Shown here in pieces: positions 26,603 through 36,263 of a stretch of 64,000 bases of DNA. Source of the DNA: Pseudomonas frederiksbergensis. GTDB lineage: Bacteria > Pseudomonadota > Gammaproteobacteria > Pseudomonadales > Pseudomonadaceae. The position numbers were made by a program, and so were the translations under genes. Under the pieces are notes generated by a model that searched no databases, had not been told where the DNA came from, and saw nothing but the letters and a program-made list of their open reading frames with translations. The stretch covers positions 124,001-188,000 of the forward strand of contig NZ_FNTF01000002.1 of assembly GCF_900105495.1 (NCBI RefSeq), given 5' to 3'. Numbering within the stretch: position 1 is the stretch's first letter; each line of letters opens with the position of its first letter.

Positions 26603-27841
26603 ATGACCCAATCCGCCGCCCTCTCCCCTCACGTCGCCATCATCGGCGGCGGCCCCGCCGGCCTGATGGCCGCCGAAGTGCTGAGCCAGGCCGGGGTCAA
26701 GGTTGACCTGTACGACGGCATGCCGTCAGTAGGGCGAAAATTCCTCCTGGCCGGCGTCGGCGGCATGAACATCACCCATTCCGAAGCCTACCCGGCATTT
26801 CTCTCACGCTACGCCGAACGCGCGCCGCAGATTGCGCCACTGCTGCGTGGCTTCGGTGCCGATGCGCTGTGCCAATGGATTCATGACCTGGGCATCGAAA
26901 CCTTTGTCGGCAGCTCCGGGCGAGTCTTTCCTACAGACATGAAAGCCGCCCCCCTATTGCGCGCCTGGCTCAAACGCCTGCGAGACAGCGGCGTCGTTAT
27001 CCATACCCGCCACCGCTGGCTCGGCTGGGATGACAGCGGTGGATTGCGCATCGCCAGCCCTGAAGGCGAAAAAACCGTCAAACCTGACGCCACCTTGCTG
27101 GCCCTCGGTGGCGGTAGCTGGTCGCGGCTGGGCTCGGACGGCGCCTGGATGCTGGCGCTGGAACAACACGGCGTAGGACTCGCGCCGCTGCAACCGAGTA
27201 ATTGCGGCTTCGAGGTGCAGGCCTGGAGCGAGTTGATGGTCAGCAAATTCGCCGGCGCACCGCTGAAAAACATCGCCATTGGCCTCAATGACGACGTGCC
27301 GCGGCTCGGGGAATGTGTGATTACGGCAACCGGGATCGAAGGCAGTTTGATCTACGCCTTGTCAGCGCCGATCCGCGAGGCCATCAATCAGCACGGCTCA
27401 GCAACCATTCACCTGGACCTGTTGCCGGGCAAGCCTGTGGATAAAGTACAGTCTGCGCTGAGCAAACCGCGTGGTTCACGCTCAATGTCCAAGCACCTGC
27501 ACAGTCAGCTCGGCATTGATGGCGTGAAAGCGGCGTTACTGCGCGAACTGACGCCGGCCGAACACTTCACCGATCCGGCGCTGCTGGCCAAAGCGATCAA
27601 GGCGCTTCCACTGACACTGGTGAAAACCCGCCCACTGGACGAGGCCATCAGCACTGCCGGTGGCGTGATGTTCGAAGCAATGGATGAGCGTTTGATGCTC
27701 AAGCAACTGCCCGGCGTGTTCTGCGCAGGAGAAATGCTGGATTGGGAAGCGCCGACCGGCGGCTATTTGCTGACCGCGTGTTTCGCCAGTGGGCGAGCGG
27801 CAGGGTTGGGGATGGTGGAGTGGTTGAAACACAAGGGCTGA
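26603..27841 (+). CDS. HI0933/TIGR03862-family NAD(P)/FAD flavoprotein
   Basis: A 412-residue flavoprotein with an N-terminal dinucleotide-binding motif (VAIIGGGPAGLMAAEVLSQAG) and the family motifs GRKFLLAGVGGMNITHSE, ATLLALGGGSWSRLGSDG and, at the C-terminus, VFCAGEMLDWEAPTGGY. The length fits the TIGR03862 group. These proteins bind FAD; no reaction has been assigned that I can state with confidence. ATG 26603 (MTQSAALSPHVAIIGGG) is chosen over the in-frame 26567 because it places the motif at the usual distance. Confidence 0.87.
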   Translation: MTQSAALSPHVAIIGGGPAGLMAAEVLSQAGVKVDLYDGMPSVGRKFLLAGVGGMNITHSEAYPAFLSRYAERAPQIAPLLRGFGADALCQWIHDLGIETFVGSSGRVFPTDMKAAPLLRAWLKRLRDSGVVIHTRHRWLGWDDSGGLRIASPEGEKTVKPDATLLALGGGSWSRLGSDGAWMLALEQHGVGLAPLQPSNCGFEVQAWSELMVSKFAGAPLKNIAIGLNDDVPRLGECVITATGIEGSLIYALSAPIREAINQHGSATIHLDLLPGKPVDKVQSALSKPRGSRSMSKHLHSQLGIDGVKAALLRELTPAEHFTDPALLAKAIKALPLTLVKTRPLDEAISTAGGVMFEAMDERLMLKQLPGVFCAGEMLDWEAPTGGYLLTACFASGRAAGLGMVEWLKHKG

Positions 27842-27861
27842 AGAACCGGTGCGCGCGCCAC

Positions 27862-27973
27862 TGATCGTTCCCACGCTCTGCGTGGGAATGCCTCTTCGGA
27901 CGCTCTGCGTTCGGCTTTGAAGGGACGCGGAGCGTCCCGGGCTGCATTCCCACGCAGAGCGTGGGAACGATCA
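27862..27973. repeat. Paired REP element (family C, GATCGTTCCCACGC)
   Basis: Arms of 30 bases (27862-27891 and 27944-27973) share TGATCGTTCCCACGCTCTGC and its complement; a shorter inner pair (GACGCTCTGCG / GACGCGGAGCGTC) lies between. Each arm also contains a small palindrome (CCCACGCTCTGCGTGGG). It lies between convergent genes, and its last bases lie 9 bases from the RhlE stop. Confidence 0.9.
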
Positions 27974-27981
27974 TTACGCGA

Positions 27982-29316
27982 TCAAGGCTTCTTCTTACGC
28001 GGCCCGGTATTAAACACCGGCACCTTGCGCACAGGTTTGATCGAAGGCTCCGGCGCCGACGCATCCCCACTCTCGACCCACTTACCCAGATTGCGTTTAC
28101 CGCCACCGGAGGTCTTCGGCTTCTTCGGTTTTTTCGGCTTCTTGACGACCTGACCGCTGGCATCGGTATCCGGCACCCGGTGCTCGGGCTCGAAGTCATG
28201 TTCCATCTGGCGAGGCAATGTCTGACGGGTCAACGTCTCGATGGCCGACAGCAGATTCACTTCATCAGCGCAGACCAGCGAAATCGCCTGCCCGGTTGCA
28301 CCCGCGCGACCGGTACGGCCGATCCGGTGGATGTAGTCCTCCGCCACGATCGGCAGGTCGAAGTTGACCACCAATGGCAAATCTTCGATATCCAGACCAC
28401 GGGCTGCAACGTCGGTGGCCACCAGAATCTGCACTTCACTGGCCTTGAAACGGTCCAGTGCGCGCTGACGGGTTGCCTGAGGTTTGTCGCCGTGGATGCC
28501 GTCGGCATTGACGCCCAGGCCCTGGAGTTTTTCCACCAGCGCGTCCACGCCATTGCGGGTCTTGGCGAATACCAGCACCTGCTTCCACTTGCCCTTGCGC
28601 AGCAAGTGGATGAACAGCTCCGGCTTGCGCTTCTTGTCCACCGTCACAACCCATTGCTTGACGGTGTTGGCCGCCACGTTGCGCGGGCTGACTTCGATGC
28701 TCAACGGATCGTTGAGCATTTGTCCGGCCAGCAAGCGGATCGCGTCGGAGAACGTCGCGGAGAACAGCAGCGTCTGACGTTGCTTGGGCAGCACGCGGTA
28801 GATATTCCCCAGTTCCTCGGAGAAACCCAGATCAAGCATGCGATCGGCTTCGTCCAGGATCAGGGTTTGCAGCTGATTGAACTTGAGGGCCTTCTGGCGA
28901 TACAGGTCGAGCAAACGACCCGGCGTCGCCACCAGCACGTCAACCCCCTTGCGCAGCTTCATCATTTGCGGGTTGATGCTGACGCCGCCGTACACCGCGT
29001 AAGTGCTCAGCGGCAGATTCTCGGCGTACTGACGCACGGCTTCGTGAACCTGTTCGGCCAATTCGCGGGTCGGCACCAGGATCAGTGCGCGCACCGAGTT
29101 GGACGCCACTTTCGGCCCTTCCATGGCCAGTAATTGCAGGAGCGGCAGCGCGAAGCCGGCGGTCTTGCCAGTCCCGGTCTGGGCGGCGGCCATCAGGTCG
29201 CGACCGGCCAGCACCGCCGGAATGGCTTGCGCCTGAACCGGCGTCGGGGTCTGGTAGCCGAGCGTCTCGAGAGAGCGCAGCAAGGGTTCGATCAGGCCAA
29301 GGGAGGCGAAAGTCAT
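27982..29316 (-). CDS. rhlE: DEAD-box ATP-dependent RNA helicase, RhlE group
   Basis: A 444-residue RNA helicase. The Q motif (GYQTPTPVQAQAIP), Walker A (AAQTGTGKTAGF), DEAD (LILDEADRMLDLGF), SAT (LLFSATF) and HRIGRTGRAG motifs are all present in order. The C-terminal tail (about residues 375-444) is basic with KKPKKPKKPK and GGGKRN, typical of RhlE-like enzymes. They act in RNA decay and ribosome assembly, often in the cold. ATG 29316 (MTFASLGL) is the family start. Pseudomonas genomes carry several such helicases, so the exact name is less certain than the class. Confidence 0.9.
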   Translation of the reverse strand: MTFASLGLIEPLLRSLETLGYQTPTPVQAQAIPAVLAGRDLMAAAQTGTGKTAGFALPLLQLLAMEGPKVASNSVRALILVPTRELAEQVHEAVRQYAENLPLSTYAVYGGVSINPQMMKLRKGVDVLVATPGRLLDLYRQKALKFNQLQTLILDEADRMLDLGFSEELGNIYRVLPKQRQTLLFSATFSDAIRLLAGQMLNDPLSIEVSPRNVAANTVKQWVVTVDKKRKPELFIHLLRKGKWKQVLVFAKTRNGVDALVEKLQGLGVNADGIHGDKPQATRQRALDRFKASEVQILVATDVAARGLDIEDLPLVVNFDLPIVAEDYIHRIGRTGRAGATGQAISLVCADEVNLLSAIETLTRQTLPRQMEHDFEPEHRVPDTDASGQVVKKPKKPKKPKTSGGGKRNLGKWVESGDASAPEPSIKPVRKVPVFNTGPRKKKP

Positions 29317-29368
29317 GGGATTACCGTAGGAAAATTCAGCGCGGGTGTGCAATGGCGCGCAGTTTACC

Positions 29369-30295
29369 CTAATTCACACTCGATTCTGTCTGCACCACGG
29401 CCGCAGGTCTTTCCGGCGCCCGGCGCCACTGCGGCAAACCGATCAACACCACGGCGCTGATGATCACCAACATGGCCAGCGCTTCTTCTATCCCGATGGT
29501 CTCGCCGACAAACACGATCCCCAGCAACACCGCCACCGCTGGGTTGACGTAGGCATAACTGGTGGCCGCCGCCGGACGCACGTTTTTCAACAGGTACATA
29601 TAAGCGTTGAAAGCGATGATCGAGCCGAAGAAGGTGAGGTAGGCCAGGGCCGCCCAGCCTTCGATCGGCGGCATGGCTTGCAGATGCTCACCGCTTACCG
29701 CACTGCCGATCAGCAGCGCTACACCGCCGACCAGCATTTCCACGGCACTGGCCATCGCGCCTTGGGGCAGCGGTAAGTGTTTGCTCCACACCGAACCGAA
29801 GGCCCAGGACGCTGCGGCGAATATCAGCAAGGCGGCACCCAACGGGCTCGATTGCAAGTTGGAACCGAGATTGAGCATGGCAATGCCGATCAGCCCGAGC
29901 GCAATCCCGGCCCATTCGAGACGGGTATTACGCGCGCCCCAGAAATATCCGCAGAGCAAGGTAAACAGCGGCACCGTCGCCACCGCCAACGCAGCCACAC
30001 CCGAAGCCACGCCCGTGTGCTCGGCCACGCTCACCGCGCCGTTACCGAAACTCAGCAGCAAAATCCCGATGATCCCGGCGGCTTTCCACTGTGGCCAGGT
30101 CGGTGCCGGCGCCCCGCGCCAGCGCAGGAACGCATACATCAGCGTCCCGGCGATCACGAAGCGGATACCGGCGAGCAGCAGCGGCGGCCAGTACTCCACA
30201 CCGATGCGAATCACCAGGTAAGTCGACCCCCAAATCACGTACAACGCGAAAAAGGCAGCGATCAACGGTAAGGGAAAACGACGTAAGCCAGGCAT
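29369..30295 (-). CDS. EamA/DMT-family exporter (YedA-like)
   Basis: A 308-residue inner-membrane protein with ten helices and two EamA repeats: LIAAFFALYVIWGSTYLVIR opens the first, GAALLIFAAASWAFGSVWSKHL the second. YedA-type members export amino acids or drugs. It is divergent from an Lrp/AsnC regulator 163 bases away, and the shared promoter region holds two interlocking inverted repeats. Exporters paired with a divergent Lrp regulator are often amino-acid efflux systems, which is the likely role here. Confidence 0.87.
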   Translation of the reverse strand: MPGLRRFPLPLIAAFFALYVIWGSTYLVIRIGVEYWPPLLLAGIRFVIAGTLMYAFLRWRGAPAPTWPQWKAAGIIGILLLSFGNGAVSVAEHTGVASGVAALAVATVPLFTLLCGYFWGARNTRLEWAGIALGLIGIAMLNLGSNLQSSPLGAALLIFAAASWAFGSVWSKHLPLPQGAMASAVEMLVGGVALLIGSAVSGEHLQAMPPIEGWAALAYLTFFGSIIAFNAYMYLLKNVRPAAATSYAYVNPAVAVLLGIVFVGETIGIEEALAMLVIISAVVLIGLPQWRRAPERPAAVVQTESSVN

Positions 30296-30369
30296 GGGGC
30301 AGCTCGTAGGCAAGACAAGTGAGCAGCTATTCTAGAAAGGCCAGTCGCTTAAAATAAGTTACAAAACCT

Positions 30370-30427
30370 GTTTATAGCGCCGGTACACTTTTCAAAACAC
30401 GGAGTTCATCGCTATAAACCGTGTTTT
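30370..30427. promoter_or_regulatory. Interlocked inverted repeats, probable Lrp-type operator
   Basis: GTTTATAGCG (30370-30379) pairs with CGCTATAAAC (30410-30419), and AAAACACGG (30394-30402) pairs with CCGTGTTTT (30419-30427). Both pairs are perfect, and they interleave. They lie between the divergent exporter and Lrp genes, 32 bases before the Lrp start. Lrp-family octamers wrap DNA over several sites, so such an array fits. Confidence 0.6.
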
Positions 30428-30458
30428 CGAAAGTCAGTCATTTTTCAGGAATCCGACG

Positions 30459-30908
30459 ATGGACAAATACGACCGCATGCTCCTCAGCGCCCTGTTGGAA
30501 AACGGTCGTGCGTCCTACGCCGACCTGGCGCGCAAAGTGAACCTGTCCGCCCCGGCCGTGGCCGAGCGCGTGGCCAAACTGGAAGCTTGCGGGGTGATCA
30601 CCGGTTATCAGGCGAAAGTCGACATGGCCAAGCTTGGCTTGCCGATCCAGTGCGTGATCGAACTGCGCTTGAATCAGCACGGTAACCAGAAGGCCTACGA
30701 CGACCTGATCAAAATCCCACAACTGACCGAATGCCACCGGGTGACGGGTGATCCGTGCGTGATCATGCAAGCGGCGGTGGGTTCGATGCCGGAGCTGGAA
30801 GAGCTGATCAACCGGATCGCCAAGTTCGGGTTCAGCAAGACGTCGATTGTGTTGTCGAGCGCGATAGAGAAGCGCGTGCCGTTGGGGCAGTTGGAAGGAA
30901 AACCCTGA
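30459..30908 (+). CDS. Lrp/AsnC-family regulator
   Basis: A 149-residue protein with an N-terminal AsnC HTH (MDKYDRMLLSALLENGRASYADLARKVNLSAPAVAERV, about residues 1-50) and a C-terminal RAM/AsnC ligand-binding domain (CHRVTGDPCVIMQAAVGSMPELEELI). Such proteins sense amino acids and usually control a neighbouring gene. The divergent EamA exporter is the probable target, with the interlocked repeats at 30370-30427 as the site. The inducing amino acid is not known. Confidence 0.9.
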   Translation: MDKYDRMLLSALLENGRASYADLARKVNLSAPAVAERVAKLEACGVITGYQAKVDMAKLGLPIQCVIELRLNQHGNQKAYDDLIKIPQLTECHRVTGDPCVIMQAAVGSMPELEELINRIAKFGFSKTSIVLSSAIEKRVPLGQLEGKP

Positions 30909-30911
30909 TCA

Positions 30912-31017
30912 GATCGTTCCCACGCTCTGCGTGGGAATGCCTCAATGGACGCTCTGCGTCCGCTTTGGGACGCGGAGCGTCCCGGGCTGCATTCCCACGC
31001 GGAGCGTGGGAACGATC
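30912..31017. repeat. Paired REP element (family C)
   Basis: GATCGTTCCCACGCTCTGCG at the left and its near complement CGCGGAGCGTGGGAACGATC at the right, with inner GACGCTCTGCGTC / GACGCGGAGCGTC. It fills the gap between the Lrp and exonuclease genes. Confidence 0.9.
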
Positions 31018-31032
31018 AAAATGGCGTTGCTG

Positions 31033-31644
31033 CTAGAACCCGCGATGGCGCTTCAGATGCTCATTGATCTTCGCCGCCGGCACTTTTTGCAAGCTCACCA
31101 GCAGATCATGTGACAACTCGCGCAACCCGTGTTTCTGCCGCAGTTCCTGGGCCAGATACGCCGTCAGGTTGGCCGCCATTTCAGCATCGGCCATCGCCCG
31201 GTGAGCCTTGCCGGTGTGAGGCAGGCTGGCGAACGTGGTGAGGGTGCCGAGTTTGTGGTTCGGCGCGGCGGGCATCAAACGGCGGGCGAGGAGCAGCGAG
31301 CAGGCAAAGTTCTGCAAGCGTGTGCGTTTGATTCGCCCCAGCTCAAAGTCCCAGAACTTCTGGTCGAACGCGGCGTTGTGCGCCAGCAGCGGTGTGATCC
31401 CGACGAATTCGTTGACTTCGTTCATCACCTGCTCCGCCGATGGCGCGGTGCGCAGCATGGCGTTGCTGATGCCCGTGAGTTGTTCGATGAAGGCTGGCAC
31501 GCGCACGCCGGCATTCATCAGGCTTTGGTAACGCTCGACGATGCGCCCCTGTTCAAGGATCACCACGGCAATTTCCGTGGCCCGGCAACTGCTGCTCGGG
31601 GAGATCCCGGTGGTTTCAAAGTCGATGACTGCTATGCGTTCCAA
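31033..31644 (-). CDS. DEDDh 3'-5' exonuclease (DnaQ/epsilon-like)
   Basis: A 203-residue exonuclease of the DnaQ superfamily. The DEDDh metal-binding residues can be seen: D and E in VIDFETTG (residues 8 and 10), D in LAHNAAFDQKF, and H and D in AHRAMADAEM. It is a stand-alone exonuclease without a polymerase or other domain. It may trim DNA or RNA ends in repair or turnover. The NYN protein gene lies 22 bases upstream in the same direction; as both are nuclease folds, a shared role in nucleic acid turnover is possible but unproven. Confidence 0.87.
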   Translation of the reverse strand: MERIAVIDFETTGISPSSSCRATEIAVVILEQGRIVERYQSLMNAGVRVPAFIEQLTGISNAMLRTAPSAEQVMNEVNEFVGITPLLAHNAAFDQKFWDFELGRIKRTRLQNFACSLLLARRLMPAAPNHKLGTLTTFASLPHTGKAHRAMADAEMAANLTAYLAQELRQKHGLRELSHDLLVSLQKVPAAKINEHLKRHRGF

Positions 31645-31666
31645 ACCTGTTTCAACTCCGTATAAA

Positions 31667-32146
31667 TCAATTCTTGAGCAGCAACGCGCCTTCGATCGGC
31701 ACGTAGCGGCTGGCGGCGCGGATCAGCGAGTTGGCCGTCAGACCCGGCACGCCGTAGGCCACGGCTTGCACACCGTGCTTGGTGATGATGCGCTCCAGCA
31801 GCATGTCGAAATCACCGTCACCGGAGGCCAGCACCACTTCGTCGACATGATCGGCGGCGTCCATGATGTCGAGGGTGATGCCCACGTCCCAGTCACCTTT
31901 GGCCGAGCCATCGCTGCGCTGGATGTAAGGCTTGAGCTTCACGACGAAGCCGAGGTTGCGCAGGATCTGCTGGAATTGCTGCTGTTTGCTGTCGCCACGA
32001 TCGATGGCGTAGGCGTAGGCCTCAACGATCTCGCCCTGTTTGCTGATATCAGCCCACAGCGCGGCATAGTTGAAATGGCAACCATAGGCCTGACGCACGG
32101 TGTAATAGAGGTTCTGGACATCGGCGAACACTGCGATTTTTTTCAC
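31667..32146 (-). CDS. NYN-domain protein (LabA/DUF88 family)
   Basis: A 159-residue PIN-like NYN-domain protein. Acidic positions expected for a nuclease centre are present: VFADVQNLYY (D8), KGDWDVGITLDIMDAAD and VVLASGDGDFDMLL. The NYN domain fills the whole protein, as in the LabA/DUF88 group. These are thought to be RNases, though few have been tested. It is the upstream partner of the DEDDh exonuclease gene. Confidence 0.85.
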   Translation of the reverse strand: MKKIAVFADVQNLYYTVRQAYGCHFNYAALWADISKQGEIVEAYAYAIDRGDSKQQQFQQILRNLGFVVKLKPYIQRSDGSAKGDWDVGITLDIMDAADHVDEVVLASGDGDFDMLLERIITKHGVQAVAYGVPGLTANSLIRAASRYVPIEGALLLKN

Positions 32147-32251
32147 CGGTCATCCTCGTTGGCGCGCCGCAGCGCAGGCAGGATCAGGCACCAGGCCCGA
32201 AAAGTTGCCCAGTATGCCAGCCTGAAGGATTGTTCCGCGAATAATCGGCCG

Positions 32252-32352
32252 TGTGGCGAGGGAGCTTGCTCCCGCTGGACTGCGTAGCAGGCCCTTAGGT
32301 TCTAAAGCAAGGGGCGCTTCGCACCCCAGCGGGAGCAAGCTCCCTCGCCACA
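32252..32352. repeat. Paired REP element (GTGGCGAGGGAGCTTGCTCCC type)
   Basis: Perfect 27-base inverted arms (32252-32278 and 32326-32352) beginning TGTGGCGAGGGAGCTTGC. The right arm ends 5 bases before the DUF2076 stop codon. The same core (GTGGCGAGGG) recurs at 59683 and within 61606-61731. Confidence 0.9.
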
Positions 32353-32357
32353 GTGAA

Positions 32358-33113
32358 TCAGACGAAGGAATCGTCGTCGCCGCCGAAGAACGATGAGCTG
32401 TCATCGCTGTAGTCGGCGTCGGCAAAGCCGCCCTGATCACTGGAGTTGTCGGCCACGCGCTGATCCTCGTTCCAGCCGCTATCGCCACTTTGATCGTTGA
32501 CCTGAGCCGGTTCTTCCTTGATCACTTCAGCCACTTCCGGCTGCTGATTCTGATGGAACAGGCTGCTGATGCCTTGCGCCAGCATCACGCCACCGGCCAC
32601 ACCGGCGGCGGTTTTCAGTGCACCACCGAGGAAACCACTGCCGGCAGGCTGTTGCTGGGCGTAATTCTGCCGAGGCGGGGCCGCACCGAAATTCTGTTGT
32701 GGCGGCTGCGAGTTGAACGACGGCCGCGCCGGTTCACGCCAGCCGCCACCACTCGATGCGGGTGGGCTTTGGGTGGGTGCTGGCTGCGGATCACGGGAAC
32801 CGCCACCGAAGATGCTCGACAAGAAGCCACCGCTGCTCGGTGCAGTAGTCGCCGGCTGCGCCTTGGCCGATTGCAGTTCGGCCTGCAATTGCTCGACTTG
32901 CCGGGCGAGCTGTTTGTTCTGTTCGTCGAGGCTTTTGAGAGCCGCCTCTTGCACCAGAATCGCCTGGGTCATGAAATAGCCTGCTGCAGGCTGGCGAGTC
33001 AGGTGTTCCTTGATCCGCGCCTCGGCCTGGGCGTCGCGCGGGGCTGAGTCCGTTTCGGCCTGTTGCAGCCGGGAAAACAGTCCATCGATCAGGGTTTGTT
33101 CTTCGCTGTTCAT
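32358..33113 (-). CDS. DUF2076 domain protein
   Basis: A 251-residue protein of the DUF2076 family (MNSEEQTLIDGLFSRLQQAE is the usual start). A coiled coil (about residues 55-85: EAALKSLDEQNKQLARQVEQLQAEL) is followed by a proline/glutamine/glycine-rich linker, a short hydrophobic stretch (FLGGALKTAAGVAGGVMLAQGISSLF) and an acidic tail ending in DDDSFV. It is probably a periplasmic or membrane-associated ligand-binding protein. The function is unknown. It is divergent from the YciC-like gene. Confidence 0.87.
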   Translation of the reverse strand: MNSEEQTLIDGLFSRLQQAETDSAPRDAQAEARIKEHLTRQPAAGYFMTQAILVQEAALKSLDEQNKQLARQVEQLQAELQSAKAQPATTAPSSGGFLSSIFGGGSRDPQPAPTQSPPASSGGGWREPARPSFNSQPPQQNFGAAPPRQNYAQQQPAGSGFLGGALKTAAGVAGGVMLAQGISSLFHQNQQPEVAEVIKEEPAQVNDQSGDSGWNEDQRVADNSSDQGGFADADYSDDSSSFFGGDDDSFV

Positions 33114-33291
33114 GGCGACCTCGTAGATTGCCGGGAAAATCGTCGCCCCTATCCACTGTGGAAAAGGTGCTCATCCGTAATGGAGGCTGATAAAGGATGT
33201 TTCAATGGTCTTTACCGAACGTTTACGTTTGCGCCCCAATGCGCTTCATCGGTTAAAGTGGGCCACTGCTTCCAACCTGCGATACCGACTG

Positions 33292-33966
33292 ATGAATTCG
33301 TTCGATGTACTGCGTGACTCACTGTATTTCTTCAAGCGCAATCTGGGCCAGATCGTGCAGCTGTGCCTGCCGCTGGTGATTTTCGAGGCGCTGCTGCAAC
33401 AAGTGGTCGATCACTCCACCGAGCCGGACAGCTTTCCCGGTATCAGCGTGATGGTCGGCTTGCTGGTTTATCCGCTGTACACCGGCGCACTGATCCTGTT
33501 CCTCGATGCCCGCAGCCGTGGCGAGTCGCCGCGCATTCGCGACCTGCTGTCGAGGTCCGCCTACTTATGGCCGCGTTTTGCCGTGCTGACGGCGCTCAAT
33601 ACGCTGCTGATCCTGATCGGCCTGTCGCTGTATTTCCTGCCGGGCATCTGGCTGATGGTGACCCTCGCGTTTGGCGAGTATTTGCTGGTGCTACGCGGCA
33701 TGGCACCGCTGGCGGCAATGAAGGAAAGCCTGCGCCTGACCCGCGGCAACTTTCTGCGCATTCTGGTGTGCATTCTCTGCGTAATGGGCCCGTTGTGGGT
33801 GCTCAAGGGCGCGACCCTGGCGGTTTATCCCGAACCGCAGAACGCGGTGATTTCCCTGCTGATCGACAGCGCTCACAGCTTCCTGCAACTGTTCGTCAGC
33901 GTGGTGCTGTTTCGCTTGTTCATGTTGATCGACGAGGTGCCAGAAAAGATTGATCGACCTCTTTAA
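33292..33966 (+). CDS. YciC-family (UPF0259) membrane protein
   Basis: A 224-residue membrane protein with about five or six helices and the family start MNSFDVLRDSLYFFKRNLGQI. Further marks are FEALLQQVV, YPLYTGALILFL and ESLRLTRGNFLRILVCILCV. Function is unknown. ATG 33292 is chosen by conservation, although its ribosome site is poor. An in-frame ATG at 33205 has a good site (AAAGGA) and would add 29 basic residues that do not look like the family; it deserves a check. Confidence 0.8.
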   Translation: MNSFDVLRDSLYFFKRNLGQIVQLCLPLVIFEALLQQVVDHSTEPDSFPGISVMVGLLVYPLYTGALILFLDARSRGESPRIRDLLSRSAYLWPRFAVLTALNTLLILIGLSLYFLPGIWLMVTLAFGEYLLVLRGMAPLAAMKESLRLTRGNFLRILVCILCVMGPLWVLKGATLAVYPEPQNAVISLLIDSAHSFLQLFVSVVLFRLFMLIDEVPEKIDRPL

Positions 33967-33983
33967 AGAACAACGCGCCCCTT

Positions 33984-34114
33984 GTAGCAGCTGGCGAAGC
34001 CTGCGTTCGGCTGCGCAGCAGTCGTAAAATCAGTGCTCACGGTGAACCAGGCAGACCGCGCTCGCCGGATTTACGACTGCTTCGCAGCCGAACGCAGGCT
34101 TCGCCAGCTGCTAC
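33984..34114. repeat. Paired REP element (family A)
   Basis: Two 42-base arms (33984-34025 and 34073-34114), GTAGCAGCTGGCGAAGCCTG at the outer end, in inverted orientation with a 47-base spacer. It lies between the YciC-like gene and the EEP gene, 18 bases after the former's stop. Confidence 0.9.
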
Positions 34115-34221
34115 AGGGATATCGTTACGGCTAATTGCCGGGCAGGCCGTTTCGCCCTTGGGATTAAACCCGACGCTCGGTTATGCTCGGGGTCAACTTT
34201 TGTAACGCTATAAGCCGAGCC

Positions 34222-35301
34222 ATGACCCGTCTGCTGCGCTACACCCTGCTGGGCCTGTTGATCGCGACCGGCCTGATGGTCTTGCTGATCTACAACCTGA
34301 CCTGGCGCCCCGAAGCCAAGGAAGCCTTGCCGGTCAGTTGCAACGCCCAGGCTCCGACGCTGGTGCCCGGTCAGGCGCTGAAGGTGATGACCTGGAACGT
34401 CCAGTACCTGGCGGGAAAACGCTACGTGTTCTGGAATGACCTGGCGGCCGGCAATGACGAAAAACCCACGCCCGAAGACATGGCCTTCAGCCTCGATGAA
34501 GTGGCGCGGGTGATCCGTGACGAGCAACCGGACGTCGTGCTGTTGCAGGAGCTCGATGACGGCGCCAAGGCCAGCGATTACCAAAACCAGTTCAAGCTGC
34601 TTCAGGAACGAGTCGCGGACCTGTATCCATGCAGCGCCCACGCCTTCGACTGGAAAGCCGATTTCGTGCCTGAGCCGCACATTTTCGGCAGCGTCGGCCG
34701 GCAGTTGGTCACCCTCAGCCGCTACCAGATAAAACAGGCCGAACGCCTGCAATTACCGGTCGCACCGGCCAACGTCATCAGCCGGCAGTTCAAACCGAAA
34801 AACGCCTTGTTGGTCACCTATCTGCCGTTGAGCGACGGTGGTCAGCTAGCGGTGCTCAACACCCATCTGGACCACGTTCTCCCACCAGACGAAACACTGC
34901 AGTCCCAGGTGTCGGCCATCGTCAAAATACTCGACAAACTCGAAAGCCGCAGCACGCCGTGGTTGATCGGGGGCGACTTCAACCTGTTGCCGCTGGGGCA
35001 ATATCGACGCCTGCCCGACGAGCAACGCACGCCCTACTCTGCCGACAGTGCGCTGCATGTGCTCTGGGACAAATACCCGATGATCCCGACCAACAACGAA
35101 GCCAGCGGCATCGACCGGGCGCGGTGGTTGACCCATTACCCGAATGATCCGGGCTTGAACGGCCCGGACCGGACTGTCGACTACCTGTTCTACAGTCCGC
35201 GGATCAAACGGGTCGAGGCGACGGTGAGGCAGGACGATACCTTGCGGATCTCCGATCACTTGCCGGTGATTGCAAGATTCCTCTTGCCGGCAGCGCCTTA
35301 A
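34222..35301 (+). CDS. Membrane-anchored endonuclease/exonuclease/phosphatase-family hydrolase
   Basis: A 359-residue protein with one N-terminal membrane helix (MTRLLRYTLLGLLIATGLMV, about residues 4-26) and a large outer EEP domain. Catalytic landmarks are MTWNVQYL (N), LLQELDDG (E), LNTHLDHV (H), IGGDFNLLP (D, N), DRTVDYLFYS (D) and the final SDHLPV (H). The fold includes nucleases, sphingomyelinases and inositol phosphatases. The substrate is unknown. ATG 34222 gives a sensible signal anchor. It converges with the ABC transporter genes. Confidence 0.87.
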   Translation: MTRLLRYTLLGLLIATGLMVLLIYNLTWRPEAKEALPVSCNAQAPTLVPGQALKVMTWNVQYLAGKRYVFWNDLAAGNDEKPTPEDMAFSLDEVARVIRDEQPDVVLLQELDDGAKASDYQNQFKLLQERVADLYPCSAHAFDWKADFVPEPHIFGSVGRQLVTLSRYQIKQAERLQLPVAPANVISRQFKPKNALLVTYLPLSDGGQLAVLNTHLDHVLPPDETLQSQVSAIVKILDKLESRSTPWLIGGDFNLLPLGQYRRLPDEQRTPYSADSALHVLWDKYPMIPTNNEASGIDRARWLTHYPNDPGLNGPDRTVDYLFYSPRIKRVEATVRQDDTLRISDHLPVIARFLLPAAP

Positions 35302-35321
35302 CTTCGGTTAAACGCAAAACC

Positions 35322-35412
35322 TGTGGGAGCGAGCCTGCTCGCGATGGCGTAGTGTCAGTTGACATCTTTGTTGGATGATCAATCGCAATCGCGAGCAGGC
35401 TCACTCCCACAG
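35322..35412. repeat. Paired REP element (family B)
   Basis: GTGGGAGCGAGCCTGCTCGCG near 35323 and GCGAGCAGGCTCACTCCCAC ending at 35410 form an inverted pair with about 45 bases between. It separates the EEP gene and the convergent ABC ATPase gene. Confidence 0.87.
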
Positions 35413-35426
35413 GGATTTGTGCACGG

Positions 35427-36250
<824 letters not shown>

Positions 36251-36263
<13 letters not shown>

